Shown: positions 8,228 to 17,838, counted from the stretch's first letter. The stretch is 64,000 nucleotides of DNA from Streptomyces sp. WMMB303 (GCF_029351045.1 NZ_JARKIN010000001.1:4390501-4454500), one strand, 5' to 3'. Numbers and translations: made by a program. Notes: generated from the letters alone by a model not told the origin.

Positions 8228-9312
8228 CCGCCGTCCGCGGCCGCTCCCCCGCCACCGGCATCGTACGCGCGTCGACCGGCAGTGCCATGCTGCACGGCTT
8301 CGGGGCCGGTCGGCAGGTCCGCATCCCGTACGAGCGGGCCGCCACAGCCAACGCGCACCCGTACCCGGCGAACGCGACCATGCCGATCCAGGTCACCACG
8401 AGTGCGTCGTGCGAGGAGTGGAAATCGCCGCTCCGCATCGTCACGACACCCATCGTGGCCAGAGCCGCGTAGCCGAGGCCGAGCACGCCGTACGGAACCA
8501 GCGTGGCGGCCCCGATCAGGGCCGGGGTCAGCGGGAGCCAGCGCAGGACGCGACGCCCCCGCAGGAACAGCGTCCAGCGCGGGGAAGACCTGGCCCCAGG
8601 GGCGGACCAGACCCCACAGCAGAAGGACACCGAGTGCGGCCAGCAGCATGGTGCCGTCCAGGCCCCGGGACTCCAGGGCGAGCCAGGTCCCCGAGGCGCC
8701 GTTGCGCTCGGAGAGTGCGCGCATCTCGGCGCCGGACCTGCCGGCGAAGGTGCCGCCGAGGGCCCAGATCTGCTTCATCGCCACATACGGGAGGAAGGCC
8801 GCCGTGCCGACCCAGGCGGTGTGCCGAACCGGCCGGGGCGCGGTGGAGGACACCGGGGCGGCGGACGCGACCGGCGCGGGTCGGCCGGCGCGGGCGGTGG
8901 CCGCGAGCAGGAACGCACCGGCCGCCGCCGGCGCATGGTGCGCAGCGGCGGCCCGGCTGTCCACTCCCTGGCCGAACACCAGTGAGAGCACATCCATCAG
9001 CAGGCCGAACGCGGCGAGACCGGCCAGGCCGAACGCGGTCCACAGCAACGTCAGCAGTGCGCGCCGCGGTCCGTACTTCGAGACCGCCGCACAGGTCAGC
9101 GCTGCCAGTGTCCCCAGTGTCAGGACGGCCCAGCCCGACGCGGAAGCGCCCGGTGAGCCGGAACGGAGGAGCGGCGTCCGGGTCAGCGCACAGACCAGTC
9201 CGAATCCGGCGTACGCGGTCGCCCAGCACAGCGCGGCCCGGTCCGTTCGTCGGGGCCCTCGCGACCCCCGGGCGCGCCCGGACTCTTTCGCCATCCGCGG
9301 TTCAGTGGTCAT
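8220..9312 (-). pseudogene. Integral membrane protein gene with a single-base frameshift
   Basis: Two frames together make one plausible polytopic membrane protein. From ATG 9312 the first frame gives several hydrophobic helices down to GLVRPWGQVFP at about 8590. After that it degenerates into Arg/Pro-rich sequence. The next frame picks up exactly there with RWTLFLRGRRVLRWLPLTPAL and continues through three more hydrophobic helices to the stop at 8220. Removing one base from the four-G run at 8581-8584 would join them. Either the gene is broken or the run holds a sequencing error. The family is not recognised. It lies upstream of, and overlaps, the methyltransferase gene. Confidence 0.72.
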
Positions 9313-9541
9313 GTTCCGAACGTCGCATCGGGATGCCGGCCCGGCGTCGGCCACTGGAACGAAGCCCCTCCCCCTCCCGGTGGAGCGCACCGGAGACTCA
9401 GGTATGCCCGGCAGGGGGCGCCCTCTCCGCCGGACAGGGGCGCAGTCCGGCAAGACGGCTCCCGGGCGGGGCGGCAGCCGGTGCGGCGGCTCGCTCGCCG
9501 CGCGGGCCCGCTCACCCGGCGGTCCGCTCACCCCGGCCCGT

Positions 9542-9763
9542 TCACTGCGGAGGCCGGGCTCCGGAGGTGAAGCCGATCATGCGCCAGATCCGGACCTCGC
9601 GCACCAGGCCCGGGAATTCGCGGATCAGCATCGCCAGGACGACGGTTCCGAGTACCGCGACCTGGCCGAGCAGTACCCGCTTGGCCGTGCACGGGCCGGA
9701 GCGGGACCGCCGGCTGCGCGCGGTGGCGCACCGTGATGTCTGGGACGTGGGACGTCGCTGCAT
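9542..9763 (-). CDS. Small single-pass membrane protein at the end of the hydrogenase operon
   Basis: This 73-residue protein has an Arg-rich N-terminus, one hydrophobic helix (LLGQVAVLGTVVLAMLI) and a basic/aromatic tail, EVRIWRMIGF. It resembles the small DUF6893-type proteins of Streptomyces, though I hold that match loosely. The ATG at 9763 has GGAGCG upstream. It sits 10 bp after the preceding 68-residue gene in the same direction, so it is probably the last gene of the hydrogenase operon. A membrane tether or assembly factor is possible, but this is only inferred. Confidence 0.6.
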   Translation of the reverse strand: MQRRPTSQTSRCATARSRRSRSGPCTAKRVLLGQVAVLGTVVLAMLIREFPGLVREVRIWRMIGFTSGARPPQ

Positions 9764-9773
9764 GTGCCGCTCC

Positions 9774-9980
9774 TCAGCCGGGCGAGATGTTGGGCATGAT
9801 CTTCATGATGGCGTTGTGCTTCTTCCCCTGGACGCCGGTGGACCGCCTCGCGTCCGCTGTGCCGTCCTCGTGGTGGCCCGGCTGGCGGTCGCCGGGGCCT
9901 TCGTTGCCCTGGCGGATACCCCGGACGTGGGTGGGGGTGTCGGGTTCGACGTGCGGTTGTCCGACGCGGATACGTCCCAT
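9774..9980 (-). CDS. Small hypothetical protein of the hydrogenase operon
   Basis: This is a 68-residue hydrophilic protein starting at ATG 9980, directly after a strong AAGGAGG Shine-Dalgarno. It is rich in Gly, His, Arg and Asp, with no membrane segment and no cysteine. The C-terminus KKHNAIMKIMPNISPG is distinctive. It follows the DUF5947 gene by about 74 bp and precedes the small membrane protein by 10 bp, all on the same strand. Its presence in the hydrogenase operon suggests an accessory role. No function is known to me. Confidence 0.68.
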   Translation of the reverse strand: MGRIRVGQPHVEPDTPTHVRGIRQGNEGPGDRQPGHHEDGTADARRSTGVQGKKHNAIMKIMPNISPG

Positions 9981-10054
9981 GGCGTCCTCCTTGCCTCGGT
10001 TGTGCCGGTCCCGTCGCCGCCGTGCGCGGGCCGGGTGCTCGGTGTGACGCGCGG

Positions 10055-10663
10055 TCACTCCCGCTGTTCGGTCAGCTCGGCGAAGAACCGGTCGATCTCG
10101 GGCCACACCCGGCTGCCGCCGCTCAGTCCCCGCCACTCCCGACGGACGACCGCCACCATCCGGAAGCAGTCGTCGATCGGGACGATCCAGTGCTGCTCCC
10201 GTCCCTGGACGGTGTTGACGAGCAGCGCCTCCACGTCGACGGCCAGATCTTCCAGCGCGGGGCAGCTTGCGACGGCCCCGCGCCACGCCTCGGGGTCGAG
10301 TTCCCACCGGGTCGCCCCCGCGGGGCTGGGGTAGTGCGCGCATACGCTCCCGTCCGCGCGGGGGACGAAGAAGGCCAGCCCGACCGGGACGCCGAGCGCC
10401 GCGGTCGACACCGGCTCCAGCCGGGTGCGCCGGTGCGGGATCAGCCGGTAGTGCCCCTCGCTGGCGGCTTCCCTGACGAAGAGCACCGAGCACGGCCGGC
10501 AGGCGCACAGCACCTGCTCCGCGGCGGTGTCCAGCAGGTGCCGGTGGTCGCCGGGGGCGGGGGCGCCGCACAGGTCGCAGCGCTCCACGTCCGGCCGGAC
10601 GGCGGACCCGGTGGCCGGGTTCGCGGCGTCGCGGATGACGCGGGCGAGGGCCCCGGGGGTCAT
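10055..10663 (-). CDS. DUF5947 family protein, hydrogenase-associated
   Basis: This 202-residue protein carries a Cys-rich N-terminal part: CDLC at residues 29-32, then CACRPC at residues 53-58, with His40 and His42 between. That arrangement could bind zinc, iron or an Fe-S centre. The rest is a compact alpha/beta domain with conserved aromatic residues such as RLSGGSRVWPE near the C-terminus. Proteins of this family are found beside actinobacterial group 1h hydrogenases. Its start overlaps the stop of the NifU-like gene by 4 bp (ATGA), so the two are probably made together. A role in metal delivery or electron transfer is inferred. Confidence 0.82.
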   Translation of the reverse strand: MTPGALARVIRDAANPATGSAVRPDVERCDLCGAPAPGDHRHLLDTAAEQVLCACRPCSVLFVREAASEGHYRLIPHRRTRLEPVSTAALGVPVGLAFFVPRADGSVCAHYPSPAGATRWELDPEAWRGAVASCPALEDLAVDVEALLVNTVQGREQHWIVPIDDCFRMVAVVRREWRGLSGGSRVWPEIDRFFAELTEQRE

Positions 10664-11205
10664 GCCGTCCCCGCGGCGGGTGCGGTGGCGGGCAGCAGGG
10701 TCTCCAGCGGTACGAACGCGGCTGCCGGCTCGTCCGGTACCCGGCGGACGTCAAGGAGTTCGGGCGCGGCGGCCAGCAGCGCGTCGCGTACGGCTTCCTC
10801 TGCGCCGGATGCGGAGCCGCCGCACCCCTTGGTGGTGAGCCGGACGGCGGCGACGCCCTCGTCGATGCCCAGCAGTTCGAGGGTGGCGCCGCGGGGGCGC
10901 AGTGCTTCCGCGGCGTGTTCGACGGCGGTGGCGACGCGCTGTTCGACGGGGTCCGGGTGGAGCCGGTGCAGCACCAGGAGGTGGTCGAGGAGCTGGTCGC
11001 CGGTCAGCTGTTCGGCCAGTCCGGGACCGGCGAGGTCGCGGATCCTGGACAGCGCCTCGCCGTAGATCTCCGTGAGTCCGCGCACGGCGGCGAGGGCGGC
11101 GTCGGCGGCCGGCCCGGCGACCGACTCCACGCGTTCGAGGAGTTCGTCCAGGTGGGCCAGCCGCTGTTCGACGTCCTCGTCGGTCAGCCGGACGGTGTCA
11201 GCCAT
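10660..11205 (-). CDS. NifU-like C-terminal domain protein, hydrogenase-associated
   Basis: This 181-residue protein has a helical N-terminal half and a NifU C-terminal-like region (GATLELLGIDEGVAAVRLTT followed by KGCGGSASG). Canonical Nfu domains have a CxxC that carries a transferable Fe-S cluster. Here only Cys128 is present, and it is the only cysteine in the protein. Cluster binding by one subunit therefore looks unlikely, though a dimer could supply two cysteines. The start lies inside the last 8 bp of the large-subunit gene, and its stop overlaps the DUF5947 start, indicating tight coupling. It probably helps assemble Fe-S clusters of the small subunit. Confidence 0.85.
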   Translation of the reverse strand: MADTVRLTDEDVEQRLAHLDELLERVESVAGPAADAALAAVRGLTEIYGEALSRIRDLAGPGLAEQLTGDQLLDHLLVLHRLHPDPVEQRVATAVEHAAEALRPRGATLELLGIDEGVAAVRLTTKGCGGSASGAEEAVRDALLAAAPELLDVRRVPDEPAAAFVPLETLLPATAPAAGTA

Positions 11206-13012
11206 GGCCGGCTCCGGTCCCGTTGCTCGCGCCGAACATCGGTGAGTGCGTCTGCTGGAGTTCTTTGCCCTTGCCGAGGTACATGTGCACGCCGCAGGGC
11301 AGGCAGGGGTCGAAGCTGCGGACGGTGCGCATGATGTCGATGCCCTTGAAGTCGTCCGGGCCGTTCTCCTCGAAGATCGGCTGGCCCTGCACCGCGTCCT
11401 CGTAGGGGCCGGGGTTGCCGTAGATGTCGCGGGGGCTGGCGTTCCAGGGGGTGGGCGGATAGGGGTGGTAGTTGGCGATCTTCTTGTCCTTGATCACCAG
11501 GTGGTGGGACAGGACGCCGCGCACCGCCTCGTGGAATCCGCAGCCGATCCCCTCCTCCGGCAGCTCGTAGTCGTTGAAGATCTTGGTGTCGCCGGCCCGC
11601 ACCAGATCCAGTGCCTGCTCCGCGAACTGCAGCGCCATGGCCGCCGAGTAGGCGACGAAGTAGGGGCGGGCCCGGTCGCGCTCAAGGGTGTTGGACCACT
11701 TCGGGATCTCCCACTCGAACGTCATCTCGGGCAGCTTCTCGCTCTTGGGCAGCGAGATGCGCACACTGCGCCCGGTCGCCTTGATGTAGGGCGTCTCCAC
11801 CAGCCCGTTGAGCGCCGTGGACCAGAGCCTGGCCAGCGGGCCGCCGCCGGTGTCCAACGGCAGATGCTGCCCGCTGGCGCTGTCGTACCAGCGGGGGCTC
11901 ATCACCCAGCTGTAGTTGCCCTCGAAGTCGCGCTTCTGCGGCGCGGGGACGGTCGTCTGGTTCCACGGGTGGCGCATGTCGACGGGGTTGCCGAGCGGGT
12001 CGCGGGTGACGAACGGCTCCTCGTTGACCCAGTCCTCGTAGTACGAGCTGCCGAGCAGGATCCGCATGCCCAGGTTGATGTCGACGAGGTTGTTGGTGAC
12101 CAGTTCCCCGTCGACGATGATGCCGGGGGTGACGAACATCTTCTTGCCCCAGGCGTTCATGTTCTCGTAGCGGTAGTCGCAGACCTGGGGGTCCTGCCAG
12201 GCGCCCCAGCAGCCGAGCATGATCCGGCGCCGGCCCACCTCCTCGTAGCCGGGCAGCGCCTCGTAGAAGAAGTCGAAGACGTCGTCGTTCATGCTGACGG
12301 ACTTCTTGACGAAGTCGAGGGTGCGCATCAGGCGGGAGAGGTAGTCGGTGAAGGTGGTGGGCGAGGGCATCGTCCCCACCCCGCCCGGATACAGCGTGGA
12401 GGGGTGCACATGGCGCCCCTCCATGAGGCAGAACATCTCCCGGGTGATCCGGCTGACCTGTAGCGCCTCCTTGTAGACGGCGCCTTCGAAGGGGTTGAAG
12501 GCGCGCATGAGGTCGGCGATGGTGCGGTAGCCGTGGACGTGGGCGTGGGGCGCCTCGGTCCGCTCGGCCTTGGCGAGCACACCGGGATTGGTGGCCTTGA
12601 CCATGGCCTCGCAGAAGTCCACGAAGACCAGGTTGTCCTGGAAGATGGTGTGGTCGAAGAGGTATTCCGCGGCCTCGCCGAGGTTGGTGATGTGCTCGGC
12701 CAGCGGCGGGGGTTTGACACCGTAGGCCATCTGCTGCGCGTAGTTGGAGCAGGTGGTGTGGTTGTCGCCGCAGATCCCGCAGATGCGGCTGGTGATGAAT
12801 CCGGCGTCCCGCGGGTCCTTGCCCCGCATGAACACCGAGTAGCCCCGGAACAGCGACGAGGTGCTGCGGCATTCGGTCACCTCGCGGTTGGCGAAGTCGA
12901 CCTTCGTATAGATGCCGAGGTTGCCGATGATCCGGGTGATCGGGTCCCAGGACATGTCCACGACCTGCGGGGTCTTGCGCCCCGCAGCGGCCCGGTCAGC
13001 GGTTGCCGTCAT
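11198..13012 (-). CDS. hhyL: [NiFe] hydrogenase large subunit, group 1h (actinobacterial type)
   Basis: This 604-residue catalytic subunit splits H2 at a Ni-Fe(CN)2CO site. The four nickel cysteines are visible: the L1 motif RICGICGDNHTTC (Cys78, Cys81) and the L2 motif DPCLPCGVH (Cys570, Cys573). The overall sequence, including SFDPCLPCGVHMYLG, matches the actinobacterial group 1h family, whose members oxidise H2 at atmospheric concentrations. About 28 residues follow the L2 histidine. In classical hydrogenases a tail there is removed by a dedicated endopeptidase during maturation. The small-subunit gene lies upstream with a 63-bp gap, and the NifU-like gene overlaps downstream. The hyp maturation genes are not in the window. 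Confidence 0.96.
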   Translation of the reverse strand: MTATADRAAAGRKTPQVVDMSWDPITRIIGNLGIYTKVDFANREVTECRSTSSLFRGYSVFMRGKDPRDAGFITSRICGICGDNHTTCSNYAQQMAYGVKPPPLAEHITNLGEAAEYLFDHTIFQDNLVFVDFCEAMVKATNPGVLAKAERTEAPHAHVHGYRTIADLMRAFNPFEGAVYKEALQVSRITREMFCLMEGRHVHPSTLYPGGVGTMPSPTTFTDYLSRLMRTLDFVKKSVSMNDDVFDFFYEALPGYEEVGRRRIMLGCWGAWQDPQVCDYRYENMNAWGKKMFVTPGIIVDGELVTNNLVDINLGMRILLGSSYYEDWVNEEPFVTRDPLGNPVDMRHPWNQTTVPAPQKRDFEGNYSWVMSPRWYDSASGQHLPLDTGGGPLARLWSTALNGLVETPYIKATGRSVRISLPKSEKLPEMTFEWEIPKWSNTLERDRARPYFVAYSAAMALQFAEQALDLVRAGDTKIFNDYELPEEGIGCGFHEAVRGVLSHHLVIKDKKIANYHPYPPTPWNASPRDIYGNPGPYEDAVQGQPIFEENGPDDFKGIDIMRTVRSFDPCLPCGVHMYLGKGKELQQTHSPMFGASNGTGAGHG

Positions 13013-13075
13013 ATCAGTCCTTACCTGGTCACCGGGCCGGGGCCCGTCGTGGTCTGTCTGCTGCCGTGCAGGGGG

Positions 13076-14157
<1,082 letters not shown>

Positions 14158-14161
<4 letters not shown>

Positions 14162-14313
14162 CTCCTCGGCCTCCCTTGCAACCGGTCCCGCATGCGGTCG
14201 TGGACGGTGGCCGCCGGCGGCGGCCCGGGACGTGCGGGCCCGGCGGCGCGGTGGCCGCCGGAACGCCGGTCAGCGCCCGCGTGGTCGTGCTCGGGCACGT
14301 GGACGGGGTTCAT
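14158..14313 (-). CDS. Small ORF coupled on both sides inside the hydrogenase operon
   Basis: This 51-residue ORF is linked to its neighbours by ATGA overlaps at both ends. Its start overlaps the stop of the large accessory gene (14310-14313), and its stop overlaps the start of the small subunit (14158-14161). The product is basic and hydrophilic, beginning MNPVHVPEHDHAG and ending in Arg-rich sequence, with no cysteine and no membrane helix. Most codons end in G or C. The exact double coupling is the main support. Function is unknown; it may only carry ribosomes across the junction. Confidence 0.55.
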
Positions 14314-15923
14314 CCGGCCTCTCCCCCCGGCGGCGACCCGGCCCGCGGCCGCGCCTCCCGGTGGCCCTCGCTCAGCGGCCGCACCTCGTCCGGACGGAAG
14401 TAGTGGTAGCGGCCGTACCAGTCGTGCAGTTCCGCGGCCGGATCGTCGTCCAGCGTGACGGCGAGGTGCACGCTGCCGTCCACGTCGTGGAAGACGCCCG
14501 CGACGTGTGCGGTGCGATCCGCCAGGAACATGTCGTGTGCGTCGGCGCCCCGGCGGCGCGGGCGCAGCCGGACCCGGTGACCGCTTCGCACCGGCACACC
14601 GTCGACCAGCACGCTGTCCGTGGTCGGCGACACACCCTCGTCCCCGCTCTCCTGCCACCAGGGCACCGGCCCGGGAGGCGCCGTCGCGGGCTCGGCGGCG
14701 GACTCCGGCACGGCGGCGGGCTCCAGGGAGCGGATGGCGCCGTGCAGCCCTGCGAGGACCTCTTCGGGCATGTTCTCGACCTGGTCGAGGATGGCGGCGG
14801 CGCGCGGGTCGGTGGCCCGCGCCTCCCGCTTCTCCTCGTCGGTGAGCAGGAAGGTGCGCAGCGAGAGGATCTCGTCGATCTCCGACGCGTCGTGCAGGTC
14901 GCCGGGGCTCTCCGGGGCGATCCGGGGATGGTCGTCGAGCAGGATCGGTGAGGAGAACATCATCGACCGCACGTGCTCGTCCCCGGCGAGCACCGGGAAA
15001 GTGAACTCGTTCCGGCAGTCGGCGGCGTAGGGCCGGGCCCGGGCGGGCGGGTCGATCAGGGAGTGGAACTCCAGGCCGTCGCCGCCGAGCAGCGTGTGGG
15101 TGGCGAGCAGCGCGCTGCGCAGCGCCGCCTCGCGCGGCGCCGAGGCGGGGACGGTGCCGTCGGTGTTCTCGGTGCGGACGGTCAGCCGCAGCGGCCCGGC
15201 CGGGCCGCCGGGCCGTTCGGCCCGCAGGGTGGTGCGGGCCCGCACCGGAAGGCGGCGGCGTTCGGTGCGGGCGGCCGGACCGCTGCGGGTGGCGAGCGGG
15301 GCCGTGTCCGTGCCACCGGGGGCGCCGACCGGGTAGGAGCGCTGACCGGCCAGCAGGGCGGCGACGGGCACTTCGATGTCGGCCTCGCGCGGTACCGCCT
15401 CCTCGAAGGAGAGGTGCAACTCGCCGTCCACGTCCAGGGCTTCGACCGGCTCCCAGGCGCCGTCCGGGCCGGTGCGCCGTTGCACGCTCTTGTACTGGGC
15501 CTGGAGATAGCGCACCCGGACGCGGAGGACCGCGTCGGGCGCCGCGTCGCAGAGGCAGTGCGTCTGCTGGTACCAGGACTCGGCGGCTCCGGAGACGCCG
15601 GGCTGCCCGCTGCCGTGCACCTCGGCCCAGGCACGCGGGGCCAGGACGCCGAACTGCCAGCGCACCCGGTTCTTCGGGGAGCTGCGGCGGTACGGATAGA
15701 GCAGGTATCCCTCGTAGCAGATGGCGTCCGCGACGGCGCGTACCTGCGCGAAGCCGTCACGGGATCCGTCGCCCGGGCCTCTGCCGCAGCCCGTGCCGGC
15801 GTCCGCGGCCGTGTCAGCGTCTGCGGACGACGCAGGAGCACCGCACGTCGTCTGCGCCGGATCGTCCACCCTCGCGCCTCCCGGTCCACCGGCGCCCGCG
15901 GCGCCCTTCACACCGACGTCCAT
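14310..15923 (-). CDS. Large hydrogenase-operon accessory protein of unknown function
   Basis: This protein is about 537 residues from ATG 15923. The first 50 residues are Gly/Ala-rich and look disordered. A conserved-looking domain follows, starting VRAVADAICYEGYLLYPYR and including WQFGVLAP and SWYQQTHCLC. The middle has ALLATHTLLG and a region around EFHSLIDPP. The C-terminal 90 residues, with VRSGHRVRLRPRR, HDMFLADRTAHVAGVFHDVDG and HDWYGRYHYF, look like a small beta-barrel. No ribosome-binding site is evident at 15923; an in-frame GTG near the YEGYLL block is an alternative. Placement as first gene of the operon implies a role in hydrogenase assembly or regulation; this is inference. Confidence 0.75.
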   Translation of the reverse strand: MDVGVKGAAGAGGPGGARVDDPAQTTCGAPASSADADTAADAGTGCGRGPGDGSRDGFAQVRAVADAICYEGYLLYPYRRSSPKNRVRWQFGVLAPRAWAEVHGSGQPGVSGAAESWYQQTHCLCDAAPDAVLRVRVRYLQAQYKSVQRRTGPDGAWEPVEALDVDGELHLSFEEAVPREADIEVPVAALLAGQRSYPVGAPGGTDTAPLATRSGPAARTERRRLPVRARTTLRAERPGGPAGPLRLTVRTENTDGTVPASAPREAALRSALLATHTLLGGDGLEFHSLIDPPARARPYAADCRNEFTFPVLAGDEHVRSMMFSSPILLDDHPRIAPESPGDLHDASEIDEILSLRTFLLTDEEKREARATDPRAAAILDQVENMPEEVLAGLHGAIRSLEPAAVPESAAEPATAPPGPVPWWQESGDEGVSPTTDSVLVDGVPVRSGHRVRLRPRRRGADAHDMFLADRTAHVAGVFHDVDGSVHLAVTLDDDPAAELHDWYGRYHYFRPDEVRPLSEGHREARPRAGSPPGGEAG

Positions 15924-15972
15924 ATTTGCACCATTTATTCTTTTCGGCGCATTTTGCTGCTCCCGGTGTGGC
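15924..15972 (-). promoter_or_regulatory. AT-rich candidate promoter of the hydrogenase operon
   Basis: Between the Rieske gene stop (16092) and the first operon gene lies 168 bp, in which about 45 bases next to the start are markedly AT-rich for this genome. On the minus strand they include AAGAATAAAT and CAAATA just before ATG 15923. No Shine-Dalgarno is present, so a leaderless or very short-leader transcript is possible. The -10/-35 elements cannot be assigned with certainty. Confidence 0.35.
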
Positions 15973-16091
15973 GCGGGAGACACCCGGATGGCCACCGAGG
16001 TACCGCCGCGGAGGCACGGAGAGGGCGGGGCCACACCCTCCGCCGCGTCACCCGCCCGGGGGTGGGCCTCACGAGGCAGGGCAGGGCGGAG

Positions 16092-17027
16092 TCACGACTG
16101 CCGGAGGCGGACTTCCAGCACCCCGTCGTCCCCCACGCGCGTCTCGAAACCGGGCTGGGGCGCGGTGGCCGGGCCGCCGACGTTCCAGCCGTCGGAGAGC
16201 CGGAAGGTACTGCCGTGCCACGGGCAGGTCACGCACCCGTCGGCCACCGTCCCCTCCGACAGCGGTCCGGACTCGTGGCTGCACCGGTTCGCCAGTACCC
16301 GCACCGCCCCGGAGTGCTCGCGGTGCACCAGCAGCTCGACCTCGCCCAGCGAGGCACTCGCCGACTGTCCGACGGGGAAGGCGTCCACCTTCCCCACCCG
16401 GTGCCAGCCCGGCCCCACCAGGTAGGGCACCGGTTCGGCCTTGTTGGCTCCCGCCGCCTGCCGGTAGGCCAGGTGCCCACCGATCATGGCGCCGGTACCG
16501 GCAGCGGTCAGCCCGCCGAAGCCCAGCAGCCGCCCCCTGCACTCCCGGCCGCGCAGCCGCGCCACGAGCGAGGCCGTGTACAGGCCCAGGGCCGCGCTGG
16601 TGGCCAGCCCGTGCACCAGGCCGGTGCGAAGCTGCGGCTGGTGCAACCGGGACCAGTCGGTGGTGCCCGTGGCCGCCGCCGGGAGCGCGGTGAGCACCCC
16701 GACACCCACCAGCACCCGGGCGGCACGACGGGTGCCGGGCAGCAGATCCAGCAGCCCGGCCGACATCCACGCACCCATCGGCAGCTGCACCAGCGCCGGA
16801 TGCAGCGGATGCCCCAGCCATCGGCCGTGCAGCACGTCCCGCGCCCGACCGCTCAGTGGCATCTTCCGGACGGCCGCTCGGAGCGCGCCGACCGCCGGAT
16901 CGAGGGCGCGGAGCCTGCCCAGCGCGTCGAGCGGCGCAGCGAGAGGCAACCGCCCCGAGCCGTTCTCGACCGCGCGGAGCAGGCGGGGGCGCTGTCGGAT
17001 TCCCTTGCTGAACACGTCGGACGACAT
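16092..17027 (-). CDS. DUF2231 membrane protein fused to a Rieske [2Fe-2S] domain
   Basis: This 311-residue protein has two parts. Residues 65-190 form a DUF2231-type membrane domain of about four helices, including GHPLHPALVQLPMGAW. Residues 200-311 form a Rieske domain with both ligand pairs intact: Cys249-x-His251 (NRCSHESGP) and Cys268-xx-His271 (TCPWHGSTF). The Rieske cluster normally passes single electrons to or from quinol or cytochrome partners. The gene lies just upstream of the hydrogenase operon in the same direction, 168 bp from its first gene. It could link hydrogenase electrons to the membrane, but that is only suggested by position. The ATG at 17027 is chosen over upstream in-frame codons in low-complexity sequence. 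Confidence 0.9.
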   Translation of the reverse strand: MSSDVFSKGIRQRPRLLRAVENGSGRLPLAAPLDALGRLRALDPAVGALRAAVRKMPLSGRARDVLHGRWLGHPLHPALVQLPMGAWMSAGLLDLLPGTRRAARVLVGVGVLTALPAAATGTTDWSRLHQPQLRTGLVHGLATSAALGLYTASLVARLRGRECRGRLLGFGGLTAAGTGAMIGGHLAYRQAAGANKAEPVPYLVGPGWHRVGKVDAFPVGQSASASLGEVELLVHREHSGAVRVLANRCSHESGPLSEGTVADGCVTCPWHGSTFRLSDGWNVGGPATAPQPGFETRVGDDGVLEVRLRQS

Positions 17028-17446
17028 AACGCTCCGGTTGCCACCCGCACCGGTGGACAAACGGTCAGCGCCGCGCACCACCCGGTCGGCCGCCGGTCCG
17101 GCACCGTCCGGCCGCCGCCCACCGGTGGCCGGCGGCCGGATGACGGTCGACCGTCGCAGGTTCGGGCGCCACGGACGGGCGGTCGCGGATGCGGGCATTC
17201 GCGATCCCGAACCCCGCAGCATTCCCGCGGCCCGGCGCCCGGTGGCGGCCACCACGCCCTCCGGCAGGAGCCGTCCGGCCGCAGCCCGCACGGGCTTCCC
17301 AGGGCGGCTCAACTGGCGTGCGAGACGGACAGGTTCACTCCGGCGGCCACTGGCGTACCGCCAGGTTCCCGTCGCACCCGGAAGCCCCGCGAACCAATTC
17401 GGCCGTCTCGCTGACGGCTCCATCCCCCCTCGCTACTGTGAACGGC
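17028..17446. other. Divergent intergenic region, no gene recognised
   Basis: These 419 bases separate the Rieske gene from the plus-strand zinc-motif gene. Both strands have open frames here, but the translations are Arg/Pro/Ser-rich and resemble nothing I know. Promoters for both flanking genes must lie within it. I could not pick out a clear element or hairpin. Confidence 0.5.
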
Positions 17447-17803
17447 ATGGACCACAGGGACGCCGACCCCGCTGATGCCTGGCCGCTCCCTCCCGTGTGG
17501 ATGTGGGGGTGCGAGAAGTGCACCGAGCTGTACAAGGCGATGAAGCACGCCCTCGACGTGACCAACGCAGCACGCGAGGAGTACGGGCCGACCTTCGACT
17601 GCGACCCGTTCGACACCGTCCTCACCAGCCAGATCCGTCTTGCGGAGCACCTGGCGACCGAGCACACGGACGACATCCCCGCCTCGTACCCGGAGTGCGC
17701 CAAGTGCACCTCTCCGGAGATGGTCCATCTGCCCCACCGCTTCGTGCTGGAGCACCGCGCCCGCCATCTGTTCGCGCCGCCGAGCGTCGTCGACCTGCTG
17801 TGA
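17447..17803 (+). CDS. Small conserved hypothetical protein with two CxxC pairs
   Basis: This 118-residue soluble protein has CEKC near the N-terminus (after PVWMWG) and CAKC in the C-terminal third, with several histidines between (HLATEHTDD) and after (HLPHRFVLEHRARH). That pattern suggests a single zinc site. It has no membrane helix or signal peptide. ATG 17447 is used; the in-frame GTG at 17438 is possible. It is convergent with the DUF574 methyltransferase, and a strong hairpin terminator separates them. Function is unknown. Confidence 0.8.
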   Translation: MDHRDADPADAWPLPPVWMWGCEKCTELYKAMKHALDVTNAAREEYGPTFDCDPFDTVLTSQIRLAEHLATEHTDDIPASYPECAKCTSPEMVHLPHRFVLEHRARHLFAPPSVVDLL

Positions 17804-17806
17804 GGC

Positions 17807-17838
17807 CCGGTCCGGGAGTCGATCGCCTCCCGGACCGG
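17807..17838. terminator. Hairpin terminator between convergent genes
   Basis: The arms at 17807-17818 and 17827-17838 are a perfect 12-bp inverted repeat with an 8-base loop. It begins 4 bp after the stop of the zinc-motif gene and lies 46 bp before the stop of the opposing methyltransferase gene, so it could serve both. No U-tract is evident, as is common in Streptomyces terminators. Confidence 0.7.

Noticed and set aside
7565..9736. A plus-strand open frame of about 720 codons
   Set aside because: It runs antisense to the methyltransferase and membrane-protein genes and has Pro/Arg/Ser-rich composition with no recognisable domain.
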